From positions 45,645,282 to 45,709,281 of the forward strand of contig OZ018409.1 of NCBI GenBank assembly GCA_963969595.1: 64,000 bases of DNA. The letters run 5' to 3'. This stretch comes from Neckera pumila. Lineage: Eukaryota > Streptophyta > Bryopsida > Hypnales > Neckeraceae. The notes beneath the pieces were generated by a model. The model saw only the letters and a list, made by a program, of their open reading frames with translations, was not told where the DNA came from and did no database searches. The position numbers were made by a program, and so were the translations under genes. This document shows, one piece after another, positions 24,340 through 35,456 of this stretch. Position 1 is the first letter of the stretch. Each line of letters opens with the position of its first letter.

Positions 24340-24570
24340 TTAGGCTATTTGTTTTGTTTTGTATGTTATGGTGAGATCTTTAAAACCATGTGCCTTCCAA
24401 TTGCATTCTTGCCGTACCATCAAAAAGCTCTTTGTGTGGATTTTGTTTTGTGGCATTCCGACTTCTGGCAGAAAAGCTATTGAATTTCAAAGTTTTTAAT
24501 AAATTCAAATCTTATAAAGATATTTTACTTTCATTTTTGCAGTGGCAACAGTATAAGGCACACTAGTTAT
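24340..24570 (+). repeat. Repeat family Q, diverged copy
   Basis: TTTG/TTTTG units near 24346 are followed by GTGAGATCTTTAAAACCATG, CCGTACCATCAAAAAGCTCT, TTTTGTGGCATTCCG and AAAAGCTATTGAATTTCAAAG, in the same order as the copies near 20 kb. Confidence 0.55.
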
Positions 24571-25022
24571 ATTGTAATTGGAGCAAATAGGCAACATTTA
24601 AAAGAAAGCATAATAATCAACATTTAGCAAGTCCCGTGGACATCTAGGAATGCTTCATATCATTTGCATTTAGATTGCTTTGTTGATCACATAATGCCAA
24701 GTCCTATTATCAAAGTAGACTTGCCACCACAGTCAGAAAAAGCATTATAATTTATAACACAACCTCTCTGTCTACACCCTTAGATTTGCAAAAAATATAG
24801 ATATAGACGTTTGTGATGAACGATTAGACTTGGCATTAGCATTATGTCCCATAATGCTCTCAAGCTCTCATTCAAGCATGATATGGTCCATAATATAAGT
24901 GTGACTTGTGATGTGTGAAGTCCATGATAGTTCACACATGGAAGGAAGCACACTTGGGTACCTTTGAAACAATGCCAGGTGGTACAACAATGAACTGAAG
25001 TTGCATGAAATCTGAAGATTAA

Positions 25023-25322
25023 GGTAGTCCGTTCTAAAAGTGACTGGCTTCTAAAATTGATCATGGCGCACATATATATTTTACTTTCTTCAATGTAACA
25101 ATGGTGTACAATTCAAGAGGTGGTTGGTTATAGTGACCACTGTATTTTAACTTCAAAAATTGTAACTAATTCCACAAAGGTCCAAAAAATATGAAACAAC
25201 TAGGGTTAGGTGCGAATTCCAATTTTCTTCCTATAAAAAACTTACTGAAAATTGTTTCAAGGAATTTACCTTCCCCAGAAAGGCAAATGACTCTTAAATG
25301 GTCGCTTTAAAAGCAAACTACC
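25023..25322. mobile_element. TTAA-flanked MITE family N, copy 1 (300 bp)
   Basis: TTAA at 25019-25022 and 25323-25326. Inverted termini are GGTAGTCCGTTCTAAAAGTG and CGCTTTAAAAGCAAACTACC. A second copy lies at 36833-37241. The termini differ from the CCCCTAAA type, but the target is the same. Confidence 0.7.
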
Positions 25323-25326
25323 TTAA

Positions 25327-25863
25327 CATAAGTTATCGATTTGCAAGTCACTCCTGGAAGATGGAGACTTGTTTGAATGTGTGAATGTTGGGGCCGGACT
25401 CCTTGTGTTTATCTTTTTTTTTTCTTGAAACAAATGGACAAATTCCATTGAAGCCTAGTGCTTATCATGGTCGCAATCCTCATGGACTCATGGGGGTCAA
25501 AAAAGATATTTAATAGCCAGGTCCACCTATTCATAACTTCAAATACTCCTTACCAAGGGAGTCTTTCTTTAGAGTTGTGGCCACAGAGTTGGGACAGACA
25601 GACAATTTTTATTTTTTTGACACAAGTAAAGGAACCTTTACTGCCAAGAAAAGAGAACAAAAGAACCCAGCCGCAAACGGCCTGGGGTTGGCAAGTGACA
25701 GACAGACAATTTTATAGTCATGCCTCTTGGTCTGTCTCCTATCTATGCGAGCTGTCATCTATTGGTATATGATGAATGTTTTCAAGAGCATATTGCGGGA
25801 GCAACACGTAACCAATGAAGTGCACCCAAATATTTTGAAAAAGAAAAATTTGACTACTCTTAA
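25327..25863. other. Intergenic, no gene
   Basis: The stretch near 25405-25450 (TTTCTTGAAACAAATGGACA) resembles text near 29090 and may be a LINE tail. Nothing coding can be supported. Confidence 0.3.
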
Positions 25864-26193
25864 ACCCCTAAACGCCAAGAGTCTTCTCAAGAATTCACAA
25901 TTAAAGAAAATTGGTCAAAATCGTCACATTTGCGACTTGGAAGAATATTTTGGAATTGAAGTACAAATGAAAGTTGTAGATTTTGAATTGTAGATTCCAT
26001 CCGTACGTTTTGATTCACCAGTGCTATCACTACTATTTTTTTAAAAATTTTGAAAGGAAAATTTCAAAATTCCTTCTAAATCTGATTACAACAAGCAAAA
26101 TATTACTTTGTATCATTTTTGATGTAAAATTTGTTGGAATGGATTTGAAAGGATGTTCTCTTGACATGGTGATTTTTTGAAATTTTTGTGTTC
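25864..26193 (+). mobile_element. Partial TTAA family C-like element
   Basis: TTAA at 25860-25863 precedes ACCCCTAAACGCC. The interior GAAGAATATTTTGGAATTGA and the following block align with the family C copies at 55758 and 57234. The right terminus is missing; the stretch runs up to the TTAA of the next element. Confidence 0.4.
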
Positions 26194-26197
26194 TTAA

Positions 26198-26841
26198 CCC
26201 CAAAATGCCCAAGGCACCCAAATCTGGTGTTTGCAAAACTTTGAAGCTAAATAAAACCTAACCAAGTTGCTATTTTTAGTAGTTTATATATTTCTTAAAG
26301 TTCTTCTTGAAGTCTAATTTTAGCACCAAAAATCCGATTCGTTGAAAATAAATGATAGTAATTTTTCTATTCAAGTTTTTGTACAAGGGTGCCCAATGCA
26401 ATCTTGACTTCTGGTAGTGTTGAGAGCTCTTGGAAATGAACCTCAAATACACGAGATCTTAGAGAAAAAATCACATGTATTCAAAATTCATTTAAAAAAA
26501 TTGTGGAGTAGATTTTAAGAAGCCATAAACTGATTGGGATTAAACAAGTTAGACCCTTTAGCCTCATATTTTTTTGGTCACCAAATTTTTAGATTTGACT
26601 TGTGTAAAGAAGATTGAAAGATTTTTGCAGTTTTAGCACCTTCATGGTCAAACATTATAATCTTTCACTACATAAGTCATATTCTTGTGTTTTCTTTTCC
26701 TATGAGATCTCTAACATGTCTAATTTGAATTTGTACGGTTACAATTCAAAAAACATTGGTACAACTTATCAAAATGTTGGCATTTTGTTCAATTTATAGC
26801 AAATTCTAGGAAGCCCAAAACAGGCCTTGGGCATTTAGGGA
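26198..26841 (+). mobile_element. TTAA family D element (644 bp)
   Basis: TTAA at 26194-26197 and 26842-26845. The inverted termini are long: CCCCAAAATGCCCAAGGC against GGCCTTGGGCATTTAGGGA. The interior is AT-rich without coding sequence. Confidence 0.75.
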
Positions 26842-27109
26842 TTAAAATCTACGACCTCATTTTTAAATTCCTAGAATGAATGCAATTTTGGCTTAGTCAA
26901 CCACTTGATATACTTGCACATTTGTAATTTTAGAAAAATATGTACCCTACTAATACCAAATCCAGCCACTAAAAAGGACAACAACTTGATATAGTACCTC
27001 TACAAATTAGTATGACTTTCATGTAAGCAAAATGAAAAGGAAACAAGAGTTTCAATCTGTCAAGAGTTTTTTCATTTATAAATTGGATGTTGGAGCGCTT
27101 AGGGGGTAA

Positions 27110-27251
27110 CCTTTGGAAGGATGCAACCTCCCATGACCAAAGTAGTCACCAAAATACTCTTGATATTGGACCACTAGGTGCATTTTTTGTTTCTACAATT
27201 GATAATGAAGTCCTTCATTAGACCTTTTAGATCCACATCATCCTTCCAAGG
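27110..27251. mobile_element. Small fold-back MITE family M, copy 1 (142 bp)
   Basis: Inverted termini are CCTTTGGAAGGATG and CATCCTTCCAAGG. It shares the ACTAGGTGCATTTTTTGTTT block with the copies at 52541 and 56877. It is preceded by GTAA and followed by TTTA, so the TTAA targets have decayed. Confidence 0.5.
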
Positions 27252-27271
27252 TTTATAATGTGAATAGTTAA

Positions 27272-27585
27272 TCCTTAAAGGACAAGTCAACTTCTTGTTT
27301 GGTCAAACTTCTTTGTTTTTTAATATTAAAATATTTTTTTTGAAAGTTTGATTATTTTTTCATATAGTAATATGAAACTAAATTTAATTTTCCAAATTTT
27401 TATAATTAAAAATATAAAAATAAATTTTATATGATCTTTAAAATAATTTCTTTGTAGAAGTTGTTGTAATTACAAAATCCTTAAAACTGTATGTAATTTT
27501 TCTAGAGAATTGAATATAATTGTGATAAACATCATGGTGTTTCACTTTCCAAATTCCCTGTATACTTGCAATGTCTTTTAAGGGG
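27272..27585 (+). mobile_element. TTAA-type element family O (about 314 bp)
   Basis: TTAA at 27268-27271 precedes TCCTTAAAGGACAAG. The right end TGTCTTTTAAGGGG is its inverted match, but no TTAA follows. AT-rich interior, no coding sequence. Confidence 0.4.
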
Positions 27586-28570
27586 CAAGTCACTCTATAT
27601 TTCATAATTTTTGTTCAAGGCTCACATAGAAATGGGAAGCAAAAAAATTTGCAAAAATGAAGATCGTATATTTAAATTCTTCTCAAGTCATAATTTATTA
27701 TACATAGGAAACTCTAAATCTACAATTCTTCCTAAACCATGTTCTTCAATGGAAGACCTTTTATTCCAAGACCACCATTTTTGAATAATTTTAACATTGA
27801 GCAATAAGAGAAGCAAATGCCTGTGAATGAATATTTGAAATACCATGCGATTGTAGAAGTGACAACAAGACTTTGGATTCAACAAATTTGTATGTCTTAC
27901 ACTCAGGCATCTCATCATCCATGCAAGGTGAGAAACCAAAGAGTGAAAATTCAAGTATTTAGAGCCTCACCTTTGGTCCTACAAAAGTTTCTATTGTCAA
28001 AATAGAAGGTTTGATGATATGGAAGAATGAATCGGGATTACTTATTGTCCCATTTTTGCAATTTTCTATTTAATCAGTTGCAAGTATCCTAGTGTGCAAA
28101 ATGAAACAAGAAGAATCTTCATCAAAGCTAATTCAATAAACTATTTACATAAAAAAAAGGTATACTAATGATGAAATTTTGCATTAATCACACTAATTGA
28201 TTAAAAATGCTATATGATTAAAAATGATGATTATAGGTATTTACTCTTGATGAATATTTGTACCCTTTCTTTGAATAGTATTGACATCTATGCTCTTGAA
28301 AAAAATCTTCATTAGGAATAAAAATTTATAGAATTTTCAAATCAATTTGTGTGATAGTGCTAAATTTCATTATTAGTATAGTGTTTGGCAAAGCTGCCAA
28401 CCTCAAGGAAAATGAAATTTTACCTCACTATAAAGAATCGCTTAAAAGGTCCAAGCATCAATTATGCACTTTTAATTAAAAAAATGCCAAAGTAAGCTTA
28501 TTTGTAGTACTATGGTAATGGCCTTGCAATATGCAACAAGCTAATGTACCTTGGGCTGTTGCTACCATTA
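27586..28570. other. AT-rich intergenic DNA, nothing identified
   Basis: Chance frames up to 88 codons show no domain. No repeat or RNA gene was recognised. Confidence 0.4.
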
Positions 28571-28841
28571 GAAGAGATTTGAGGCCTCTAAGAGATTGCA
28601 AATTATCGTGCGTTCCCAGACTACGGAACGCAGAATAGCTGCTGGCTGATGTGGTCGAGAGAGTGCCACGTCATTTTTGAAAAAATAAAAAATTTGGCCT
28701 AAAATGATATTTGGGAGAGAATTTTATTTATTTATTTATTTTTGAAAAAAAATAATTCTGACAACCCATATGGCTAGTTACAAATCTGGCCAGATTGGGG
28801 AATGGGCCTAAAACGGCCCTCCAATGTCCTCAAATCTCCCC
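28571..28841. mobile_element. TA-flanked MITE family B, copy 2 (271 bp)
   Basis: TA at 28569-28570 and 28842-28843. Termini are GAAGAGATTTGAGG and CCTCAAATCTCCCC. Shared interior blocks include GCTGGCTGATGTGG, GTGCCACGTCATTTTTGAAA and GGGCCTAAAACGGCCCTCC. Confidence 0.75.
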
Positions 28842-28913
28842 TAATGAATAAAATAAAAATAAAGTAAAATTAATTTTCTATTTTTTTCATTCATAAAAAC
28901 TTTGTGAGATTCA

Positions 28914-29060
28914 ATATCTTTTTTGGCATGAACTGGAGCGCCACGAATAAAAACTCATGCACCCTTCTTCGCAAAGGACTTTACAACGATACCAAAAAAC
29001 ATGACCAGGGGCACATGATCCAGGAGATCTCACACTAACATAACTAAACAAAACAAAACA
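28914..29060 (-). repeat. Repeat family Q, inverted copy
   Basis: In reverse it shows the family order: AACAAAACAAAACAA (the TTTG/TTTTG head), TGTGAGATCTCC, the GGTATCGTTG block and the GCGAAGAAGGGTGCATGAG block. The frame is disrupted. Confidence 0.6.
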
Positions 29061-29240
29061 ACCGAATTTAATGCAAAGATTTTCTGTTTCTTGAAAAACA
29101 TGGACCATTTCCATTAAAAGAAGTACAATACAAAGAACCAGCCCTGGCAAATCCACAGAGAGTAAATTTCAATTTTCCACAACTATATACTTGTTTTCTA
29201 AATAAGATGGGAAACCAGTACCAAGCAAGCCTAACCAATT

Positions 29241-29437
29241 ACAGTAAAACCTCTCTTAGTGCATAGTGTTAGGACTATACACTAAACTTTGTTGGAGAGG
29301 TTCTGTATCAAACTTTGGCTAACGTAGCCACTCATTATAGGGCCTCCAACTACTGTTCATAAAGAAATGCTTCAGTATATGATCTCTCTTATTGCATATT
29401 ATGCACTAAGAGAGTCTGCACAAGGTTCTACTATACT
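29241..29437. mobile_element. MITE family R, copy 1 (about 197 bp)
   Basis: The ends ACAGTAAAACCTCTCTTAGT and GGTTCTACTATACT are inverted relatives. Inside are several sub-palindromes built on CTCTCTTAGTGCATA. A second copy lies at 38587-38781. Boundaries are approximate. Confidence 0.5.
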
Positions 29438-29820
29438 AATGTACGGATTTTCAACGAAGGTTACAACAAAATCCTAAAGACTAATGAAGGTGAATAATTA
29501 TTAAGATCGATAATAATCGTCCGTTTTCTTCGAAGATACCGAGTTGCAAGCTAGTAATTTGGAAACAACACAGGGTGCAAATTTAAAGAAAAGCCCGCAC
29601 CAACTACAAATGAGGCCAACCAGTCAATTAAAGGTAAAGCAGTAATCCCATACCACGATGCATACCCGGTCGATAGCTGGACCACCTGCTCCACGCGTAG
29701 ACTCACCGCAGGCGAACTATCCTGAAGCACGAACTTAATTCCATACACCATCATTACCATGAGGCATACCCGCCGAATGTATCGGTCCTTATCCGGACCA
29801 CCCAGATGTTGAGCTTAGAT
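29438..29820. other. Upstream flank of the carrier gene
   Basis: Composition becomes gene-like from about 29540, but no conserved frame was identified on either strand. Distal promoter sequence is the simplest reading. Confidence 0.3.
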
Positions 29821-31749
29821 AACTACCGTACCGTAAAGCTGACTGCTCTCCCTCGCTGCCTGAACCGTGACTGCTCGCTCCAGGCCTCCCGCTCTCGCAC
29901 ATTCTGGTCCGCTCCTTCGGGACGCGGCGCCCTCGCACTGCTCACTCGATTTTCTTGTTCATGAATTCTCTGTGGATTCTCGCCCTCATGATTCAGGCCT
30001 TGCGAAGTGGCGGACCCGATCCCCTTCTCTCTACTACCTGTGCAGTCCTACGATTCGGTCATGGGGTAACAGTAGTGGCCCCTGCCCCGAATTCGGTTCG
30101 TTCTCGCTTTCTCTCCCTATTTCAATCCCGGGCCTGGGGTGCGTGAGGTTTCTTGGTTGGTTGAGTTCCGCTTGGTGTCACACTTGCATGAGTGCCTGGC
30201 TGATTCCGAGCGTGTTACTGTATTCGTTTTATTTAATTTTCCATTTCCTTTTATTATTCGTTTTAAAATTCCAATGCGGACAGTGGTGCAGTGCAACACA
30301 CCTAACATATGTGGTCAGAGGAACGGAGAGTCATAGTTGCTTTGCGCTCGGGCACGGTTTGGTCGTTCTTTTTAAAAAATTCCGTGAGAAATCGTGTGTT
30401 GCGTGCGTGATTGCTCTGTTCTTGAAATTTGCGACTGATGAAACTGTCGTACGGACGGAGGTCCAGGCTTGCGTAGTTGATCCGACTTTTACTGCTTAAT
30501 TTAGCTTTTCATTTCGCGGTAATTTCCAAATTTCCAATTCGTAGGTACAGTGAACAACTATGACGGAGCGTGATAGTTGATTGCGCTCGTTGGTGTTTAC
30601 GCGTTGGTTTTAGATATTTCTAGAGTGAATTTGTGTTTTATATAAACGATTATCTGTTTAGACTTCTTGAAATTGCTATCAATTGTTCAGTTAGTGAATC
30701 GGACATTATTCTGCTTAATTAGGCATTTGAGATATCATTTGGATGTAATTTAATTGCAAGTCCGGGTGGTGAAGGCGGTTGAAGGTCACTGCTTGCCGCA
30801 GATTCAGGATTCTCTTCACTGTGCCTTCCCTGCCTGCAGTGTCAGGCTTTCTTATTAAGCTGACTTCTTCTTTGTTTGGGATCCAAGTAATTCTCGCTCT
30901 TACCTGCAGCTTATGTTGATTCTTCAACAGAGGTAGGCAGTACTGTAGCGATGTGTCAGAAGCTCCGAGGTGTTTCCGTCCGTCTCCCTAATAAGCATGT
31001 GAGGGCACACAGTCTGCTCAAGAGGAGTAGCTGAAAGAAACAGAGGAACTGAGGATTCTGTACAGGATTTTTGTGAAGTACTCGTGTTACCTGGATTTAA
31101 TTTACTTACGACGAAGGAGCGTGTTTGGTGTGAATTAGAATCTCTTGGCACACCGCTTACGGTGTTATCTCGGTGATATGCATGTGTGTATCAGTTAGTT
31201 AGCGTTGTAGTCTCGGTGGTTGAGTGTATTTGTACAGAAGAGAGCAGTGACCTAGGTCGGACACAAGCTTCTTTTTAGTTGAGAAGTCTGTCCGATCGAA
31301 ATTTTTCGTTTGGTTCTCACGAAGTGCGGATGAGGGAGATCGGAAAGAATTGTTTTCGCTGAGGGGATTACGTAGAGATCTTTAACCTTGAGTAATAGAT
31401 TCGCGTAACCAGGGTTGTTCCTTTCCTGTATCATTACTGTGAGAGAGGGCGCCAAGTCTTTCCTCACAAGATATTGACGAAATTTTGTTTAGCATAGAGT
31501 TTTCCCGAGTTAGAAGCATAGTTGATATTAAATTTTGTTAAGCATTGTGTGCGTGTGTTATGCGGTGTCCTCAAGGATAACACCACATTTACTGGAGCTC
31601 GGAGTTCAGGAACAGTCGCTTGGAGAAGCTGAATCATCAGGCTCTACATACCTCAAGCCGACTTCTGAAACAGAAACGAGGTCGGAAAGCACTAATCTTA
31701 GAATTTGTTACAACAACCGCGGCTCCTTTAACGAAGAGAGTTGCTGCAG
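29821..31749 (+). promoter_or_regulatory. Promoter and long leader of the BAC2-like carrier gene
   Basis: A GC-rich, pyrimidine-rich patch at 29840-30140 looks like the core promoter and first, untranslated exon. A good acceptor TTGCTGCAG ends at 31749, one base before the start ATG at 31751, so a long leader intron is plausible; a candidate donor is GGTGCGTGAGG near 30138. The 210-codon open frame at 29867-30499 has no recognisable domain, and I treat it as leader. No clear TATA box was seen. Confidence 0.4.
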
Positions 31750-31750
31750 G

Positions 31751-33291
31751 ATGTCTGCGACGGAGGAGCTTTATCCTTTTCCGGATTCCAACCACGTTTT
31801 TGTTCCAATGGAGTTCTGGCCGGAGTTTCTTGCGAGTACCACTGGGACCGAGTTTCTTGCTGGAGGAATGGGAGGAATGGCAGGAGTAGTGGCGGGTCAT
31901 CCTTTGGACACTGTAAGGATTCGGTTACAACAACCGCGGCTGGTGGCCTCTGCGACTCCAACGACTGCGACAGGGCTAATTAAGCACATTGTTTCAACTG
32001 AAGGGGCCATGGCTCTTTTCAAGGGCATGGCAACCCCCTTGGCCACAATTGCCTTTCAGGTTCGTAGCCTTAAATTTTTCCTCCGTGGATGTTGTCATGC
32101 TAAGTTGTCAAGTTCGTTGGTAGGTCAATTGCACGAAGCACTTGAGCGCTTCCTTTGTATCAGTTTTGAGACATCCTTCAGTTTCGTATTTGACTAATCT
32201 GTGAATTCATTTTTCGTCTGGCAGAACGCTGTCGCTTTCCAAGCCTACGCTCTCTTCTCACGAGCCTTAGCAGATCCTGCAAGCCTTGAGCCTCTTTCGT
32301 TTCAAAACGTTGCTATTGCGGGTATAGCAGCTGGTACCGTACAAACGGCCATATTGTCGCCAGTAGATTTGATAAAGATAAGGTTGCAAATAGCTACAGA
32401 TCGACGCGCCCAGCGGTCATCTCTGCAATCTCCGCAAGCTGGACCTTTGGGGCTTGTGCGGAACATTGTCCGGAGAGAAGGTATTAAAGGGTTGTATCGC
32501 GGCTGGACGGCTACGGTCATTCGAGATGCACCTGCACATGCAGGTCAGTGTTTCCTCTCGCCCATAAGCGAAGCACATGTATTTAATTATGGAGTTTACT
32601 GTCGAGAAGTGGTTTCCGATCCATATCTTACCATCAGCAATTTATGCATATCTTGTCTCCTCTTTAATTTATGAAACTGACTTCTAGTAACCAGAAATTG
32701 CGAGATGAAGTTATGTAGTGTCTAAACAAGTAGATCTGATGCAATATTCGGTGTTACGTCTCGTGGTTTGTAGAGTATTTCAATAATCCTCAATATTTCT
32801 GAACTCAGGACATCGTGAGCAAAATTAGTTCTGCAAGGTCAGCTCTCATAGTGCACTTTTCTTACAATCAAATTTAATGTTGTTTGGGTTCGAATCAATG
32901 TGCAGTATATTTTGGGACCTACGAATACATCCGAGAACTGCTACATCCTGGCTGCAGGACGGATGGCCAGGAGTCCTTATCGACAATGCTCGTGTCTGGA
33001 GGTTTGGCCGGCTCTATGAGTTGGCTGTGTTGCTACCCCTTGGACGTTGTGAAATCGAGGCTTCAAGCGCAATGTGCAGGTGGTGCCCCTCCCAAGTATA
33101 AAGGTATCATGGACTGCATTCGCACCAGTGCCCGAGAAGAAGGTAATCAGGTGTTTCGGCGGGGTTTAGGGCCTTCGTTAGCCAGGGCATTTCTGGTGAA
33201 TGGGGCCATCTTTTCTGCTTACGAATTGTCCTTGCGGTACCTCAGTCCTCGCTCTCCCAAAGGTGATCTGGAATTTCAATCAGTCATGTAA
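31751..33291 (+). CDS. BAC2: Mitochondrial basic amino acid carrier, BAC2-like (SLC25 family), three exons
   Basis: Exons 31751-32059, 32225-32543 and 32906-33291 join through GT-AG introns of 165 and 362 bp to give 337 residues. The first intron is phase 0 and the second phase 1. Three SLC25 repeats are present with their signature motifs: HPLDTVRIRLQ in repeat 1, SPVDLIKIRLQ in repeat 2 and YPLDVVKSRLQ in repeat 3, each with an early G-rich helix. The landmarks PLATIAFQ|NAVAFQAYALFSR, RDAPAHAVYFGTYEY and ARAFLVNGAIFSAYE match my recollection of Arabidopsis BAC2, which transports arginine, lysine, ornithine and histidine across the inner membrane. ATG 31751 fits the splice acceptor; ATG 31808 (MEFWPEFLA) matches the Arabidopsis N-terminus better and is an alternative. 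The gene looks intact. Confidence 0.9.
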
Positions 33292-34687
33292 ATATTCTGT
33301 GTTTCACATCTATATTGCGAATTGCAAAAGGGATCGTGCAAAGCATGATAACAGTTGCCCTTCCACTTTTCGAGATAGTTTGGAGGTAGATCCATCAGGC
33401 GGCAAGCATTCATACAAGGTTGGATAGTTTGCAGGTTTAGAATATTTCTTGCATTGGTTTAATGTACATTTATTCTTCAATCCCTCGGGACAATGTCTGC
33501 AAGGGGAAAAATCCGTACTTGGTTCAAACGTTGGGCAAGCAGTGCTAGAACCATACCTTTCATCACAAATCAGGCCTCGGGTTAGCGGGAATTGGAACTA
33601 GCAGCGAGAGTATGGCGGAGAGTTCTGTACTTATTTTATATCTGGTCTTTAGACACGCAACAAACTAGTTGCCTTGATACTTCAGAACCTGAGTTTCGTG
33701 TTCTTATTGAGTACTGAATGCCACTGGCAATGTTGTGTTGCCTTTGTTTTCTCCAAAATGATGCATTCTTCGAATACGTGAGTGATTTCAATCGTTCAAA
33801 AGTATAGGGCAGTGTACGTAATTTCTTTCATTCTAGAGTAATTTTCTTTGCAGAAGATTAATGAGTACATCACACTGATGTTCCGTCTCGGCTCTCGAAC
33901 CGTCTGAACAGCGTCCCCCTGAAACTGATCCAGATGTTAAGGAGAAGCATTCGTCGCCTGTATAGCCGTTCACTCAAATCCTAATCCATTAAATTGTTCT
34001 AACAGTTATAACAAAGGGCTTCCATAGTATCGCACAATCATCGCATGATCATACATTTCCGGGAGTCACAGTTATATGCTTCCCATCCCCTCATTTCTAT
34101 AACTTCAGTACAGTAGCTCACAATTAATGTTTTCAATGAACGGGCTGAAAACCGGAAGTCAATTTCTTTTTGTTGGCAAGATCCAGAGCGCCAACCTTGC
34201 GACATTCACCTGCACAATGCTCTAAAAACTAGGATCGGTAGAGATTTTCAATTCCAAGCGCCTAAACCGCCTTGGAAAGTGCTAATGTCATGAATGTCCT
34301 CCGATATGACAAAATTGAATGTACCCCAAATCATGGAACATTGGAGACGAAGAATGAGCGCAGTATTAGGGCTTGCTCCGTAACCCTCCTATTTTCATGC
34401 TAAGTGTAACAGAAATGAATTGGGAGGAAACGAGGACAAATTTTAGGGTTGAACGAGGACAATGCATCAAAGAGGAAGGAAAATTTACAAAAGAATCAAC
34501 TCCTCCACCAGAGGCAAATGCAAACACAGTCACCTCTACAGCGGCGGTTGCACCTAGCTATTTCTTCTCTCCACCTAGTCTTGCACAATTCTTTCACTCA
34601 CAAACTGGCAAATCCTTGCGCAAGCTCATGTGAGGAGGTTGCCATCGCTAAGTTAGATCGAAATCTGGCCATTGCTTATTCCCGAAG
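33292..34687. other. 3' flank of the carrier gene
   Basis: The first few hundred bases are probably 3' untranslated region. An 86-codon frame at 34373-34633 shows no domain. No RNA gene was seen. Confidence 0.35.
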
Positions 34688-34943
34688 CTAGTCCGTTTTT
34701 TTTATTTTTTTCCATTTCTTTCTTAATTTGAGATTGCCTGCGCTTCGGGTGAGGGCGGGCACCAGGGAGCCCGGGCGTGAGGAGGTGCTATAGGCTTCGG
34801 TGTAGGCGCCCGCGAAGCTGGCTTTCTTGGCTCCAGAGTCCGTGAAGAAGGAGGCCGCCGAGGAACACGTCGCCGCTGGACGCCCAATTCCACTTCTTCC
34901 AGCCGCCGTAAGTTGACCCGCCGTCGTCGATGCGCTTCGTCAC
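34688..34943 (-). pseudogene. Last exon of a pectate lyase (PL1 family), frameshifted and solitary
   Basis: Reading the minus strand from an acceptor (TTATTCTGCAG) next to 34943, the frame gives VTKRIDDGG followed by GGWKKWNWASSGDVFLGG, then shifts by one base near 34865 to SFFTDSGAKKASFAGAYTEA and SSRPGSLVPALTRSAGNL. These are the C-terminal landmarks of plant pectate lyases (calcium-dependent cleavage of de-esterified pectin in the cell wall), including the W-x-W and RPGSLVP segments. The frameshift looks like a single extra G in GGCGGCC. The usual terminal cysteine is absent. No upstream exon with the catalytic region was found in the window, so this is a gene relic or a gene end cut off by rearrangement. 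Confidence 0.7.
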
Positions 34944-35452
34944 CTGCAGAATAACGTCAGAATAACGTTAAATTGGCGGTATTTCGAAATATACTTACAA
35001 ATTCGTATTCCGAGTCCTAGATTTTAAGACCTCTATGTGAATGTATGTCACAAATTTTGGTGCTGGAATGGCGCCACTTAGCGAAATGACGTCTGAAGTC
35101 ATAGGCCGCTCAACCATTTAACTTAGGCACCAGAACGAACTCGCTCTGGCTTGCTTCAGAAAATTTTGGAACCCACAAACGGTGATTACATGGACAAGTT
35201 TCAGTGGGTTTGGCAGACTTTTCTGCAAATTGGACCAGATTGTGATCTAGACCTGTCCTAGTCAATTTTCTAGGGAATATCTGCTCAGTCTTGGCAAATG
35301 TGAAACTTCAATTTCGTTGAATTGGCGGTAATCGATGCGTCAGAAATTTTGACATGCATATATATATACAAAGGTCTGAGTTCAGGACACAAAACTATGC
35401 CGGGTATAGATTTTGGATTCATTACATGCCAAAGTAATGGAATATTGCCAAT
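34944..35452. other. Intergenic; resembles blocks inside the P450 inverted repeat
   Basis: Phrases such as GTTAAATTGGCGGTA and GGGTATAGATTTTGG resemble phrases in the arms of the inverted repeat near 42.1 and 45.7 kb, suggesting an old dispersed repeat. No pectate lyase exon was found here. Confidence 0.3.
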
Positions 35453-35456
35453 TTAA

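Noticed and set aside
29867..30499. 210-codon open frame upstream of the carrier gene
   Set aside because: No recognisable domain, and it lies in the GC-rich promoter and leader with splice signals. It is more likely leader than coding.
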